A stretch of DNA of 53,510 bases from Deltaproteobacteria bacterium (lineage in GTDB: Bacteria; Desulfobacterota; GWC2-55-46): assembly GCA_016213015.1 (NCBI GenBank), contig JACRCE010000013.1, forward strand, positions 1-53,510. Direction: 5' to 3'. Below are positions 8,272 through 17,264 of the stretch, one piece after another (position 1 is the stretch's first letter; each line of letters opens with the position of its first letter). A program made the translations under genes and the position numbers. Under the pieces are notes generated by a model. That model was not told where the DNA came from. It was given only the letters and a program-made list of their open reading frames with translations, and made no database searches.

Positions 8272-10161
8272 TCAGCGCGCGGGCACGGCGTCGGGTAATA
8301 TCGGCGGAGGAGGCGGCGGGATAGGATACGGCATGGTCTGAGGGGACTCCTGCCCAACGGCGGGTGAGACGTCCTTGACCGCTCCATGCCGCTCGATCGC
8401 CTCGGGGAAAAACCCCTCAAGCAAAGGCTTTACCGACGGAGAGTCGTCTCGGCCGGAAAAAAACCCGGAAGACGCCTCCTCAGGCAATTCGAGTTTTCTC
8501 AATATGTGCGGGGTTATGGACATGAGTATCTCCGTCTTTACCTTGCTGCTGTCAACATTGGAGAAAAGCCTGCCTATGACCGGCACATCGCCAAATAGAG
8601 GTATCTTGGCGGTAGTCGTTCTCTCTTCGTCGTTCATAAGGCCGCCTATGATCTGGGTCTGTCCGTCATGGAGCCTCAATAACGTTTCGGTATTCCTCGT
8701 GCCTATCTGATAAACGACGCTGCCGTTGGTCGTGGTCGTTTTTGTTCCCAAAGAACTCACCTCGAGGCCGAGTTTAATGTCAACGTCGTCGTTGTGCCTT
8801 ATGGCAGGCTCTACCGAGAGTTTGAGCCCGACATCCGTGTACTGAACATTTTCGGTTGAAACGCCTTGGTTCACCGTCGTCGTTATTATCGGCACCCTCT
8901 CTCCGACGTGTATTTTGGCCTTTGCGTTGTTCCTCACGCGTATCCTCGGGTTGGCCAGTATATTGGCGTCGAGGTCTTGCCTTTTGATGTTCAGGGCGGC
9001 GGAGGGCAACCCTATAAGAAGGTCCCCGCTCGACAGAGATCCTAAATTTCTCAGGGATATGGTGCCCGCGCTAGTCGGTATGGCCGCCGTAACGGCGTCT
9101 GGGGAGAAGTCTATGCCGAGGTTGGAGGCCTTGTTCCTGTCTATCTCCATTATGGTTACTTCGAGCATTACTTCCGAGTCGGCCAGGTCGGTGGCGGCGA
9201 TTATCTTCTGCGCGAGGTCGAGGGCGTCGGGTTTTGAACGCACCACTATGGCGTTGAGTTCCTCCTGCACCGCGATGTCCCTGGCCTTTATCATCGTCTT
9301 GAGCAGATTAGCGGTCTTCTTTGCGTCGCTGTTGGTAAGGTAGAAGACCTTTATCATCAGCTCATCGTACTGCGAGATCTTTTGCGGCGTGGCCGGGTAT
9401 ATGATGATGCTGCTTTCGTTCGCCACCTTTCTGCCGAGTTTGTTTGTGACGAGTAATAGTTCGACGGCCTGCTGAAATGTGGCGCCCTTGATGAAGATAG
9501 ATGTCTTTTCGTCCCTCATGTCGGAATCGAAGACAAAGTTTATTCCAGACAGCCTGGAGAGCACCTCGAACACCTTTTTCACCGGCGCGTCCTTGAACTC
9601 AAGGGTTATCGGGGCGGCTGATTTGATGTCGAGCTCATAGCCGTCCATTACTACTTTCTGTTGTTTTCCGAGTTTTTCAAGCCCCTCGGCCGCCGCAAGG
9701 TTGTCGCGGTCGAGGTCAACGGCCTTTTTGAACGCGGTCTTCGCGCCGGATTCGTCTCCTTTTTTCAAGGACTCAAGCCCCTTGGCGTAATAATAAAGCG
9801 AGTCCATGAGCCTCCGGGTCTTTTTAAGAGCGGCCTGCGCCCTATCGTAGGCGGGGTCCATGATGAGGGCGGCCTGAAACTCAAGGGCGGCCATGTCGTG
9901 GTTACTTTTGCCGAGGCTGTCCATGCCGCGATTATAGTGTATCCGGGCGGCCTCCTGCCGGGCGCGGGTGTACCCCATCTTGTATTCTAAATTATGCGGG
10001 CTTTCCCTGTACGCGTCACGGTACCTTAAAACGGCCTCGTCCCACTCTCCGGCCGCAGCCAATTCATCTGCCTCGCGCGCCGCCTGCATGGACGCACAAC
10101 CGCTGATAATGAACGCCGTTATCAGAAGCGCAACAAGCGACATATATGACGATTTGAACAT
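8272..10161 (-). CDS. Secretin with N-terminal TPR repeats (GspD/PilQ/MshL family), lipoprotein
   Basis: The 629-residue protein forms the outer-membrane channel. It has a lipoprotein signal (IISGC, Cys 22), TPR-like helices at about 25-165, a secretin/TonB short N-terminal domain near 180-240 (PITLEFKDAPVKKVFEVLSR), an N-domain and the beta-barrel secretin domain from about 330. That domain includes VPIITTTVNQGVSTENVQY, the GGLMNDEER segment and IPLFGDVPVIGRLF. The TPR-plus-secretin fusion resembles the secretin of the atypical oxpG-type secretion system of Geobacter. It is the first gene of the operon, with ribosome site AAGGAAG 7 bases before ATG 10161. A proline-rich tail ends the protein. 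Confidence 0.93.
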   Translation of the reverse strand: MFKSSYMSLVALLITAFIISGCASMQAAREADELAAAGEWDEAVLRYRDAYRESPHNLEYKMGYTRARQEAARIHYNRGMDSLGKSNHDMAALEFQAALIMDPAYDRAQAALKKTRRLMDSLYYYAKGLESLKKGDESGAKTAFKKAVDLDRDNLAAAEGLEKLGKQQKVVMDGYELDIKSAAPITLEFKDAPVKKVFEVLSRLSGINFVFDSDMRDEKTSIFIKGATFQQAVELLLVTNKLGRKVANESSIIIYPATPQKISQYDELMIKVFYLTNSDAKKTANLLKTMIKARDIAVQEELNAIVVRSKPDALDLAQKIIAATDLADSEVMLEVTIMEIDRNKASNLGIDFSPDAVTAAIPTSAGTISLRNLGSLSSGDLLIGLPSAALNIKRQDLDANILANPRIRVRNNAKAKIHVGERVPIITTTVNQGVSTENVQYTDVGLKLSVEPAIRHNDDVDIKLGLEVSSLGTKTTTTNGSVVYQIGTRNTETLLRLHDGQTQIIGGLMNDEERTTTAKIPLFGDVPVIGRLFSNVDSSKVKTEILMSITPHILRKLELPEEASSGFFSGRDDSPSVKPLLEGFFPEAIERHGAVKDVSPAVGQESPQTMPYPIPPPPPPILPDAVPAR

Positions 10162-10199
10162 GGCGCAACTTCCTTAGTCATAATCGGGAAAACTATCTG

Positions 10200-10216
10200 A
10201 TTTTTAGAGGCAGCCT
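10200..10216. repeat. Single copy of the GGCTGCCTCTAAAAAT repeat arm
   Basis: These bases match the outer arms of the palindromic elements at 40067-40102 and 41139-41361. Here only one arm is present, in the leader of the secretin operon between its promoter and the secretin start. It may be a broken remnant of the same repeat family. Confidence 0.6.
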
Positions 10217-10231
10217 CCGTTGATATTATTA

Positions 10232-10259
10232 ATAATACTATATTGAAGCCGAAAGTCAA
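10232..10259 (-). promoter_or_regulatory. Sigma-70-type promoter of the secretion operon
   Basis: On the minus strand TTGACT (10259-10254) is followed after 16 bases by TATTAT (10237-10232), about 70 bases before the secretin ATG. Both boxes are close to consensus and sit in AT-rich sequence, unlike the surrounding genes. All ten downstream genes are tightly packed or overlapping, so this could drive the whole operon. Confidence 0.65.
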
Positions 10260-10486
10260 TTAATAACTGTCTCCATCCTTTCACTCCTAACCGGCATTAA
10301 AACTTGCTATATCATTTGCCTGCCACTCTTGTAATTCTTGTTTCATCAAATTGCTGAAATTATGTCTTGCCGAACCCCATATCCCAAGACGGGTTTTATG
10401 TTTTTTGTGAATCAATCGCTATTGTTATTTTAGAGTAGTACCGATTGTTCCGAATTGTCTGTCGCCGCCAAAAAATAAAATTTGAT

Positions 10487-10515
10487 TTGACAACGGTGCC
10501 GGAAAGGAGGACAAT
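10487..10515 (+). promoter_or_regulatory. Sigma-70-type promoter of the cytochrome/propeller locus
   Basis: A perfect TTGACA (10487-10492) is followed after 17 bases by GACAAT (10510-10515, four of six matches). It points into the propeller gene and would leave an RNA leader of about 130 bases. The 10260-10486 stretch before it is AT-rich, and I see no gene in it. Confidence 0.55.
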
Positions 10516-10524
10516 AATCACAGC

Positions 10525-10657
10525 TGTAATCTCTCCGCACGCTGCGGCTAAAAACATCCGGCTATAGCAGCCGATGCGAGGTAATGACGCCTCTGTCCCT
10601 TGCAGACAATGGCTTGGAAGCGTTTTTTATTTTCTGGGCGATGGCGAGCGCTTTATT
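10525..10657 (+). promoter_or_regulatory. Long, foldable 5' leader of unknown type
   Basis: The stretch between the promoter and the signal-peptide start contains several short stems. These include CGGCT-ATAGC-AGCCG (about 10558-10572) and GAGG-TAATGACG-CCTC (about 10577-10592), next to TCCGCACGCTGCGGCTAAA. Leaders of cytochrome genes in Geobacter often carry GEMM-type cyclic dinucleotide riboswitches. I could not match the conserved GEMM core here, so I only call it a structured leader. Confidence 0.3.
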
Positions 10658-13540
10658 ATGAAAAAGGTTCTTTCGATAATAGCGGTTCTTGCCTTAATTT
10701 TTGCCGCCTGCGTGGAGCCGGCAAAGGCATGGGCGTTTTCGTCCGCCGGGGAGATACAGAGGGAGATAGTGGCGCAGGGCATCTCGATCATGACCATCCC
10801 TTTTATCGCTAACAAGGGTCAGGCCGAAGAATCCGTCAGGTTTTATGCGAGGACGTTTTTCGGCGGCACGGTCTTTGTCACGGGGAATGGGGAGATCGTC
10901 TACTCCATACCCAAGAAGGACGACGGCGGGGACGGCGTCAAGGTCATCGGTTTTAAGGAGGTATTCGCCGGAGGCAGGGTCAACGAGGCCGAGGGCGAGT
11001 CCATCTCCTCTACGGCTATCAACTCCTTTACCGGCAAGTACCCGTCGGCATGGAGGGGCAATATCCCGACCTACGGCTCTGTGAGCATGGGAGAGGTCTA
11101 TGACGGGATAACGGTGAGGCTTGCGGCAAAGGGGAACAACGTTGAGAAGCTCTTCTACGTGAGACCCCAGGCCGACCCGAGTCTCATCAGGATGGAGATG
11201 GAAGGCATCAAGGGCTTGTTCGTCAACTCGTCCGGGGAGCTTGAGGCTGAAACGGAACTCGGGGCGGTAAGGTTCACCAAGCCGGTCGCATATCAGGAAA
11301 TAGGGGGCGCGAGGAAAGAGGTAAGCGCGGAGTATGAAATCAAGCCCTCGGTTGCCGGACGGCACGCGTACGCCTTCAGGCTCGGCGAATACGACGCTGC
11401 CGAGGAATTGGTCATAGACCCGCTCCTTGCGTCCACCTTCATCGGAGGCGGCAGCTATGATTACGCATACGGGGTCGCGGTAGATTCCTCCGGCAACGTC
11501 TACGTGGCCGGCGCAACGGCCTCGCCGGACTACCCCTCGGCTTCATCAGGAGCGGGGCGCAAGCCGGGCGGCTACGACGTGTTCATATCGAAGTTCAACG
11601 CGGGTCTTACGACGCTGATTTCAACGGCCTTCATCGGGGGCTCGGGCGAGGACTATGCCTATGCCGTCGCCCTTGACCCGTCAGGCAACGTCTATGTCGC
11701 TGGCGCTACGGCCTCGCCGGATTTCCCCGTATCCGGGACGCCTTACGACAAGAGCCACAACAACGGCTACGACGCCTTCGTGTCCAAGTTCACCCCAGAC
11801 CTTTCCACGCTTGAGGCTTCATCCTTAATAGGCGGCGCGGGCGACGATTTCGCATACGCGCTGGCAATAAACTCGACGGGCGGCGTCTATGTCGCCGGGA
11901 GGACGGGCTCATCCGACTATCCGGTATCATGGATGCCTTATGACGGGAGATACAACGGCGGCTACGACGCCTTCGTATCCAAGTTCACCCCAGACCTTTC
12001 CACGCTTGAGGCATCGTCATTCATCGGCGGGGCCGATTATGACAGGGCCTATGCCCTGGCCATTGACCAGACAGGTTCCGTGTACGTGGCCGGCAGGACC
12101 GCTTCGGCCGATTACCCCACGACAGTCGCGTCCTTTGACAAGAGCTACAACGGCGGCTCCGACGCCTTCGTGTCCAAGTTGGACGGCGCGTTGTCCAATC
12201 TGATCGCCTCTACCTTTATTGGAGGAGGCGACAACGATTACGGCGCGGCCATAGCCATAGACAACGCAGGGAACGTCTACGTCGCCGGCGCTACCGCCTC
12301 GTCCGATTATCCGTCGTCCGGTGCGCCTTACAACGGCACGTTCAACGGCGGTTACGACGCTTTCATATCCAAGTTCGACGCCGGACTGGCCTCGCTCCAG
12401 ACCACAACTTTCTTGGGAGGGAGCGGCTACGACTACGCGACAACGATAGCCATAGACCGCAATGACGAGGTGATCGTCGCCGGATATACCAACTCATCGG
12501 ATTATCCAACCACGGCCGACTCCTATGACTCAAGTCACAACGGCGGCTACGACGTCTTCATCTCCATGCTCGACAACCGCCTCTCAACCGTCAGCGCCTC
12601 CACGTTCATGGGCGCAAGCGGCTACGACTACGCGGCGGCAACAGCCATAGACGTTAACGGCGACGTATACATCGCGGGGTATACCTATTCACCGGCTTAT
12701 CCCGTTGCCGACGGCGCTTACGGACAAGGGTTGAACGGCGACTTAAACGACGTTTTCGTTTCAAAGCTCGCCCGCAACCTTGCGCCGGCGATAGACGGAG
12801 CGCGGGGCGCGGACTACGACGAAACCGCTTCAGTCATCATAGCCAATGACGCCGGTTACGATACGGCCCCGGCAACGACGGACATTGCAACGACCTTGCC
12901 TGCAACTCCGGGTACCGTCGGCACATCGGCAATGTTTACCGCTTACGCCTACGCCCCCCGGATAGTCATTGACGCAAACGGCAATGCAATCGCGGTATCG
13001 TATCGAGATGACGGCGCCGGGTATTGCAGCTATTACACCAAGGGCGCGCTCTGGACAGCGGCAAGGCTCATGGAGATCGGAAACGCATACCTTCCCAGGA
13101 TAGCCTTTGCTCCAAACAACAACGCAATCGCGGTATGGCATCAAGATGACGGCACGGGGCGTTACGGCATATATGCCGGCCATTACGCCGCCGAGGGCGC
13201 GCTTTGGGGAACGCCGACGCTCATAAATACCGGCGTTGCAAACGCATACCTGCCCCAGATAGCCTTTGCTCCAAACAACAACGCAATCGCGGTATGGCAT
13301 CAGGATGACGGCACGGGGCGTTACGGCATATATGCCGGCCATTACACCGATGGCACGGGTTGGGGAACGCCGACGCTCATAAATACCGGCGTTGCAAACG
13401 CATACCTGCCCAGGATAGCCTTTACTCCAAACGGCAATGCAATCGCGGTATGGTATCAGGATGACGGCGCCGGGTATTACAGCTATTACACCGAGGGCGC
13501 TGGTTGGGGAGCGCCGGGACCTATAAATGCGCCTCAATAA
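10658..13540 (+). CDS. Exported seven-bladed beta-propeller (SBBP) repeat protein
   Basis: The frame is open from ATG 10574, but ATG 10658 starts a proper signal peptide (MKKVLSIIAVLALIFAAC; the FAAC could even be a weak lipobox), giving 960 residues. After a DUF7948-like N-terminal domain (FIANKGQAEESVRFYART), seven SBBP repeats follow at about residues 260-700, each with a core like DYAYAVALDPSGNVYVAG and then DYP. Seven copies make a closed propeller. The C-terminal part (about 750-960) has three units of about 53 residues with AIAVWHQDDGTGRYG. No catalytic site is visible. It is probably an extracellular binding or scaffold protein of the cytochrome locus. The stop lies 14 bases inside the next gene. 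Confidence 0.88.
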   Translation: MKKVLSIIAVLALIFAACVEPAKAWAFSSAGEIQREIVAQGISIMTIPFIANKGQAEESVRFYARTFFGGTVFVTGNGEIVYSIPKKDDGGDGVKVIGFKEVFAGGRVNEAEGESISSTAINSFTGKYPSAWRGNIPTYGSVSMGEVYDGITVRLAAKGNNVEKLFYVRPQADPSLIRMEMEGIKGLFVNSSGELEAETELGAVRFTKPVAYQEIGGARKEVSAEYEIKPSVAGRHAYAFRLGEYDAAEELVIDPLLASTFIGGGSYDYAYGVAVDSSGNVYVAGATASPDYPSASSGAGRKPGGYDVFISKFNAGLTTLISTAFIGGSGEDYAYAVALDPSGNVYVAGATASPDFPVSGTPYDKSHNNGYDAFVSKFTPDLSTLEASSLIGGAGDDFAYALAINSTGGVYVAGRTGSSDYPVSWMPYDGRYNGGYDAFVSKFTPDLSTLEASSFIGGADYDRAYALAIDQTGSVYVAGRTASADYPTTVASFDKSYNGGSDAFVSKLDGALSNLIASTFIGGGDNDYGAAIAIDNAGNVYVAGATASSDYPSSGAPYNGTFNGGYDAFISKFDAGLASLQTTTFLGGSGYDYATTIAIDRNDEVIVAGYTNSSDYPTTADSYDSSHNGGYDVFISMLDNRLSTVSASTFMGASGYDYAAATAIDVNGDVYIAGYTYSPAYPVADGAYGQGLNGDLNDVFVSKLARNLAPAIDGARGADYDETASVIIANDAGYDTAPATTDIATTLPATPGTVGTSAMFTAYAYAPRIVIDANGNAIAVSYRDDGAGYCSYYTKGALWTAARLMEIGNAYLPRIAFAPNNNAIAVWHQDDGTGRYGIYAGHYAAEGALWGTPTLINTGVANAYLPQIAFAPNNNAIAVWHQDDGTGRYGIYAGHYTDGTGWGTPTLINTGVANAYLPRIAFTPNGNAIAVWYQDDGAGYYSYYTEGAGWGAPGPINAPQ
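13080..13540 (+). repeat. Near-identical tandem units of about 156-159 bp
   Basis: The phrase AAACGCATAC followed by CCCAG.ATAGCC starts units at 13081, 13240 and 13396. They encode nearly identical 52-53 residue units at the C-terminus of the propeller protein. The DNA is almost unchanged between copies, which suggests recent duplication or gene conversion. Confidence 0.75.
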
Positions 13541-15662
13541 AACAGAAATATATATAGTTGCCATGATATTCACGACCATTCTTTTTATGAAGGGTATCAG
13601 GTTGGTTTACGCAACAAACGGCGCATTCCCGTATTCGAAGCACGGCGGAGGCACAACCGATGGAGAGACCCCATGCGCCGGAGGCGTCAACAGGGGCCTT
13701 GGAACCGATTACGGCGGAAACTGCACAAACGCCGTCTACTATAACGATCCCGATGCCGGCAAATACGTCTCCGGCGAGTGCAATCACTGCCATGAGCCGC
13801 ATGCGAGTTTCGGAGGCGCCGAACCCTCTCCTTCGTCAAGCGGCGACGCGGGCCCTGATCCATATCTTGTATTCAAGCAATACGGAACATCGGCCGGTTA
13901 TAGCGAGCTGTGCTGGTACTGCCATGAGAATATATCCAACATAAACGGCTCCGGCTCTCAACCGACCATGGGCAGATGGGGTTTTTATCAGGGCAAGGCG
14001 ATTTATCAGGCGTCGAGCCATTATAGTCCGCCGGCGGGCGAGTTTTACTGGCCCGGCGACGGGAGCGGCTCGCCGATATGGCCGAGGACAAACAGGAACG
14101 GCCTTCCCACCGGCAATAAGGGAAGCTGTCTTAACTGCCATACCCCGCACGGCATAAGGGCGCTTGACGCGCCAAGCGCATATGACGCCGCTTCACCTGA
14201 CGGAACCGGCGGCGTGCCGGCCTCAATGCAGACCGTTGCAAGCGGCAACCCGTCGGTAAACGCGGACTACCTCATACCAAGACAACTCATCGCTTGGGAG
14301 GAGACCCTTTGCGAGAGATGCCACGACTCATCAGGCCCTTCGACGCGGGACATACAAACCGAGATAAACAAGAGGGGCGCCGGTCCGTTCAGCGGAAGCG
14401 GCCACCCGGTTGACGATACGACGCTTGCCGGAAGACACGTCGCAAGCGAGGCCGTGCCCGTTACGACAAAGCACGTGGAGTGCTACGACTGCCATAATCC
14501 TCATGCCGCCAAGGCCCCCACCAACGTACAGGGAGACGGCGACGGCGGCAGGGTCAAGGGCATGAAGTATGTGGATATCGACGGCATTACCCGCGATCCC
14601 GCGGTCGCGGACAGGCAGCCCTACGTTTACGAGATTTGCCTTAAATGCCACGGCAACACGTTTGCAACGTTCATACCGGCCGACAAGTACGCTTCAGCCT
14701 ACAACCAGCCCACGTTGCCGCTTCGCGCCACTTCAGGCTCTCCGGCCTCCTCATACACCTACGGTAGCAACAAAAGGCTTGAGTTCAACGCATCGAGCGT
14801 CGGGACTCAAACCGCGTGCGGGTCATATCCGGCTTCGGATTGCAACCCGAGTCTCAGCCAGAACATGGCGTACCATCCGGTGAGCCAAGCCGGGAGGAAC
14901 GCAACCGCCGCCATTTCATTGGGGCTGCTTGCCGGACTCTCGTCCGCGAGCACCATCCACTGCACCGACTGCCATAATAACGACGCAACCGCTGCAACGA
15001 GCGGTCCTGTAACCGGGTCCAATATCAGGGTTACGGACAGGCCGAGTTCATACGTCGGACTAAGCCCGGTCGGGCCGCACGGCTCCAGCCCCGCGCCGGT
15101 TTCAGGATACTATACGGCCAGACTCCTCAGGGCCAACTACAATACGACCCTTGGGATATGGAACGGGACGTATTGGGACAAGCCGTTTTCAACCTTCGAC
15201 TCCAACAATTTCGCGCTCTGTTTTTTGTGCCATGATCAGGACGCCTTCACCTGCCAGCCGGCCACGGAGGCCTGCAACTGGACGTCCGGGCCGAAAACCA
15301 ACTTTTACTCCGCGGCGTATGACATCAACCTGCATGCGTCCCACCTGGCCGGTAAACCCGGCCTGTCCGCGGCCGGGACATTTACCACCTGCGCCAACTG
15401 CCACTATAACGTCCATTCCAACGTAGAGGCGGCAAATACCATGTATGAAGACAGCAATGACGCCACGTGGAACAGGTCCACCGACGGCGCCAGACTGGTG
15501 AATTTTTCACCCATTGTGGGGCCGAGCACATGGTGGAATTACAGCAGGCCTTTTTGGGGGTGCGTGTACTGGTTCTCCCAGAGGAAGGGGTGCGACTTCA
15601 ACTGCCACGGGTTTGATCAGGAGTTGTTTTACGCGCCGCCGGATATGAGCGGCTGCCAGTAA
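13527..15662 (+). CDS. Multiheme c-type cytochrome (9 CxxCH plus one CX3CH)
   Basis: The 711-residue exported protein has a hydrophobic N-terminus (about 8-30) and canonical heme sites CNHCH, CWYCH, CLNCH, CERCH, CYDCH, CLKCH, CTDCH, CFLCH and CANCH. A final CDFNCH has three residues between the Cys. Several sites continue as CHEPH, CHTPH or CHNPH, typical of extracellular multiheme cytochromes. It is a paralogue of the partial cytochrome at the left edge. Its ATG overlaps the end of the propeller gene by 14 bases, so the two are probably co-translated. It is likely secreted and forms the electron-carrying part of the locus. Confidence 0.93.
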   Translation: MRLNKTEIYIVAMIFTTILFMKGIRLVYATNGAFPYSKHGGGTTDGETPCAGGVNRGLGTDYGGNCTNAVYYNDPDAGKYVSGECNHCHEPHASFGGAEPSPSSSGDAGPDPYLVFKQYGTSAGYSELCWYCHENISNINGSGSQPTMGRWGFYQGKAIYQASSHYSPPAGEFYWPGDGSGSPIWPRTNRNGLPTGNKGSCLNCHTPHGIRALDAPSAYDAASPDGTGGVPASMQTVASGNPSVNADYLIPRQLIAWEETLCERCHDSSGPSTRDIQTEINKRGAGPFSGSGHPVDDTTLAGRHVASEAVPVTTKHVECYDCHNPHAAKAPTNVQGDGDGGRVKGMKYVDIDGITRDPAVADRQPYVYEICLKCHGNTFATFIPADKYASAYNQPTLPLRATSGSPASSYTYGSNKRLEFNASSVGTQTACGSYPASDCNPSLSQNMAYHPVSQAGRNATAAISLGLLAGLSSASTIHCTDCHNNDATAATSGPVTGSNIRVTDRPSSYVGLSPVGPHGSSPAPVSGYYTARLLRANYNTTLGIWNGTYWDKPFSTFDSNNFALCFLCHDQDAFTCQPATEACNWTSGPKTNFYSAAYDINLHASHLAGKPGLSAAGTFTTCANCHYNVHSNVEAANTMYEDSNDATWNRSTDGARLVNFSPIVGPSTWWNYSRPFWGCVYWFSQRKGCDFNCHGFDQELFYAPPDMSGCQ

Positions 15663-15682
15663 GCGCCGGAGGCAATAGGCTG

Positions 15683-15946
15683 ATGAAAAAGTTGTCCGTT
15701 ATAGTTCTGATATGCGTTTTTTTCAGCGCAGGGGCGTCCTTGGGCGGCTCTCAATATCAAGCGGGCGGCGCACAGGGCGCGTTCGGTCAGGCAAAAAGAA
15801 ACAGGTGCAAGGAGTGTCATCAGGCCAGAGGACAAGGCAGGGGCGCGCCTCTTGCACAGGGTTTTTTACCCGAGGACCATACCTTTTTGAAAAAAAGAAA
15901 AGACGGCAACCCCTCTCATATGCCTTTGCAACGGCAAAAGAGGTAA
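15683..15946 (+). CDS. Small exported monoheme protein
   Basis: The 87-residue protein has a signal peptide (MKKLSVIVLICVFFSAGASLGG) and one heme site, NRCKECHQ, near residue 42. A basic tail with no further Cys follows. The start has a fair ribosome site (GGAGGCAATAGGCTG before ATG). It lies between a large cytochrome and the NHL protein, so it could be a small electron shuttle or accessory subunit. It could also be the stub of a larger cytochrome; the odd basic C-terminus makes truncation possible. Confidence 0.65.
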   Translation: MKKLSVIVLICVFFSAGASLGGSQYQAGGAQGAFGQAKRNRCKECHQARGQGRGAPLAQGFLPEDHTFLKKRKDGNPSHMPLQRQKR

Positions 15947-15955
15947 GAGGCGGAC

Positions 15956-17239
15956 ATGAAAACGAATAAAACCATGGTGAAAAAGATCACGCTCGCGGGT
16001 TTCCTGTCCCTGTGCCTCAACGTATTTCTTTATATCACCTTGTCGGACGCCGCTTCAGCCCCTCAAGCAACGTATCTTAACGGCATCACGGACGGGATGC
16101 ACTCGCCGGCGAGGATAGCGGTCGGCCCAAACGGCGATATATACGTTACCGACCCAAGGAAGGCGAAGATACACGTCTACCGGCCGACAGGGGAGTTGAT
16201 GCGCTCACAGGCCGTTGGGGGCGCGCCATTGAGCGTCGCCGTTGACAACGCCGGCAATGTCTACGTCGGCGACGCAACGGCAAAAACCATAAAGGTTTAC
16301 GACACGAACTGGCTGTATCTGCGCGTTATAGGGGCGGGTAACGGCGAGTCGGACGACATTTCCATAAGTTCTTCCACGGGCAAACTATTCGCTACGGACG
16401 GCAAAAACAACGTTATCAGGATATACAACTCCGACGGAACCCTTTACAAGACGGTCGGGGGCATGGGCAGCGCAACGGGCAAGTTCAATTTTCCCACAGG
16501 GGTAACGGTCAACGACGCGGCAGGGGATGTCATTGTCGTCGACCAGATGAACAACAGAATACAGATATTCGACCTCGATGGAAATTACAAGTCCGCCATA
16601 ACCCCTCCGGCCTCCACGAGGAGCGGCTCTTACAGCAATGGCGCCCTTGCGAGCGGACAGGGCCTGGCGGTTGACGGCCAGAGGAGGATATACGCGGTAG
16701 ACGCCTTCCTTGGCACGGTGCACGTATATGACGGCAACGGCGCGTGGCTCAAGTCGATAGGCTCATTCGGAACTGGCCCAGGGCGACTTAACGTCCCTCT
16801 CGACGTTGTCATAGACGGCTACAACAGATTGCTTATCACGTCATCCAATACCAGCGCGGTCGAGATATACGGGATAGACGCCTACACCGTGCCCACGACG
16901 GACCCTTCGGCGCAAAACCAAACGCCGTCTTCATACGCCCTTTCCGGCGTCCAATGGGAGTCGGGTACCATAGACCTCGCGAGCGCCGACCTTTTTGTAG
17001 GCGTCATTATAACCGACACTGAGATACTCGACATTGACGTTGCCAGCGTCAGGCTCAACGCCGCTGTGCCGGTAGAGGCTTTCACCATAAAGGGAGACCT
17101 GTTGACCTTGAGGTTCAACAAGGACAAGGTGCGGGCAACGCTGACGGTATCGGCTGACGGGGACGCGACCGTGGCCATTACAGGGAACATGCGCGCGGGC
17201 GGCTTCTCTTACGCGGGAACGGTTAAGGTAATACGATAA
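15956..17239 (+). CDS. Exported NHL-repeat beta-propeller protein
   Basis: The 427-residue protein has a signal peptide (about 10-33) and NHL repeats at about 45-310, with cores such as RIAVGPNGDIYVTD, VAVDNAGNVYVGD, VTVNDAAGDVIVVDQMNNRIQIF and LAVDGQRRIYAVD. A C-terminal beta-rich domain of about 100 residues follows. The ribosome site GAGGCG lies just before ATG 15956. NHL proteins are often found beside multiheme cytochromes in metal-reducing bacteria and are thought to bind or scaffold them; this link is inference. No Cys-based cofactor site is visible. Confidence 0.88.
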   Translation: MKTNKTMVKKITLAGFLSLCLNVFLYITLSDAASAPQATYLNGITDGMHSPARIAVGPNGDIYVTDPRKAKIHVYRPTGELMRSQAVGGAPLSVAVDNAGNVYVGDATAKTIKVYDTNWLYLRVIGAGNGESDDISISSSTGKLFATDGKNNVIRIYNSDGTLYKTVGGMGSATGKFNFPTGVTVNDAAGDVIVVDQMNNRIQIFDLDGNYKSAITPPASTRSGSYSNGALASGQGLAVDGQRRIYAVDAFLGTVHVYDGNGAWLKSIGSFGTGPGRLNVPLDVVIDGYNRLLITSSNTSAVEIYGIDAYTVPTTDPSAQNQTPSSYALSGVQWESGTIDLASADLFVGVIITDTEILDIDVASVRLNAAVPVEAFTIKGDLLTLRFNKDKVRATLTVSADGDATVAITGNMRAGGFSYAGTVKVIR

Positions 17240-17264
17240 ATGGCCGAAGAGAGGAGGAGCGAGC

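Noticed and set aside
10525..10657. GEMM-I (c-di-GMP/cGAMP) riboswitch
   Set aside because: The expected conserved blocks around GGCAAACC and GACGCAAAGC are absent, so I kept only a general structured-leader call.
12830..13579. 250-residue minus-strand frame with internal repeats
   Set aside because: The repeats are the reverse reading of the duplicated C-terminal units of the propeller gene; there is no start context or family signature.
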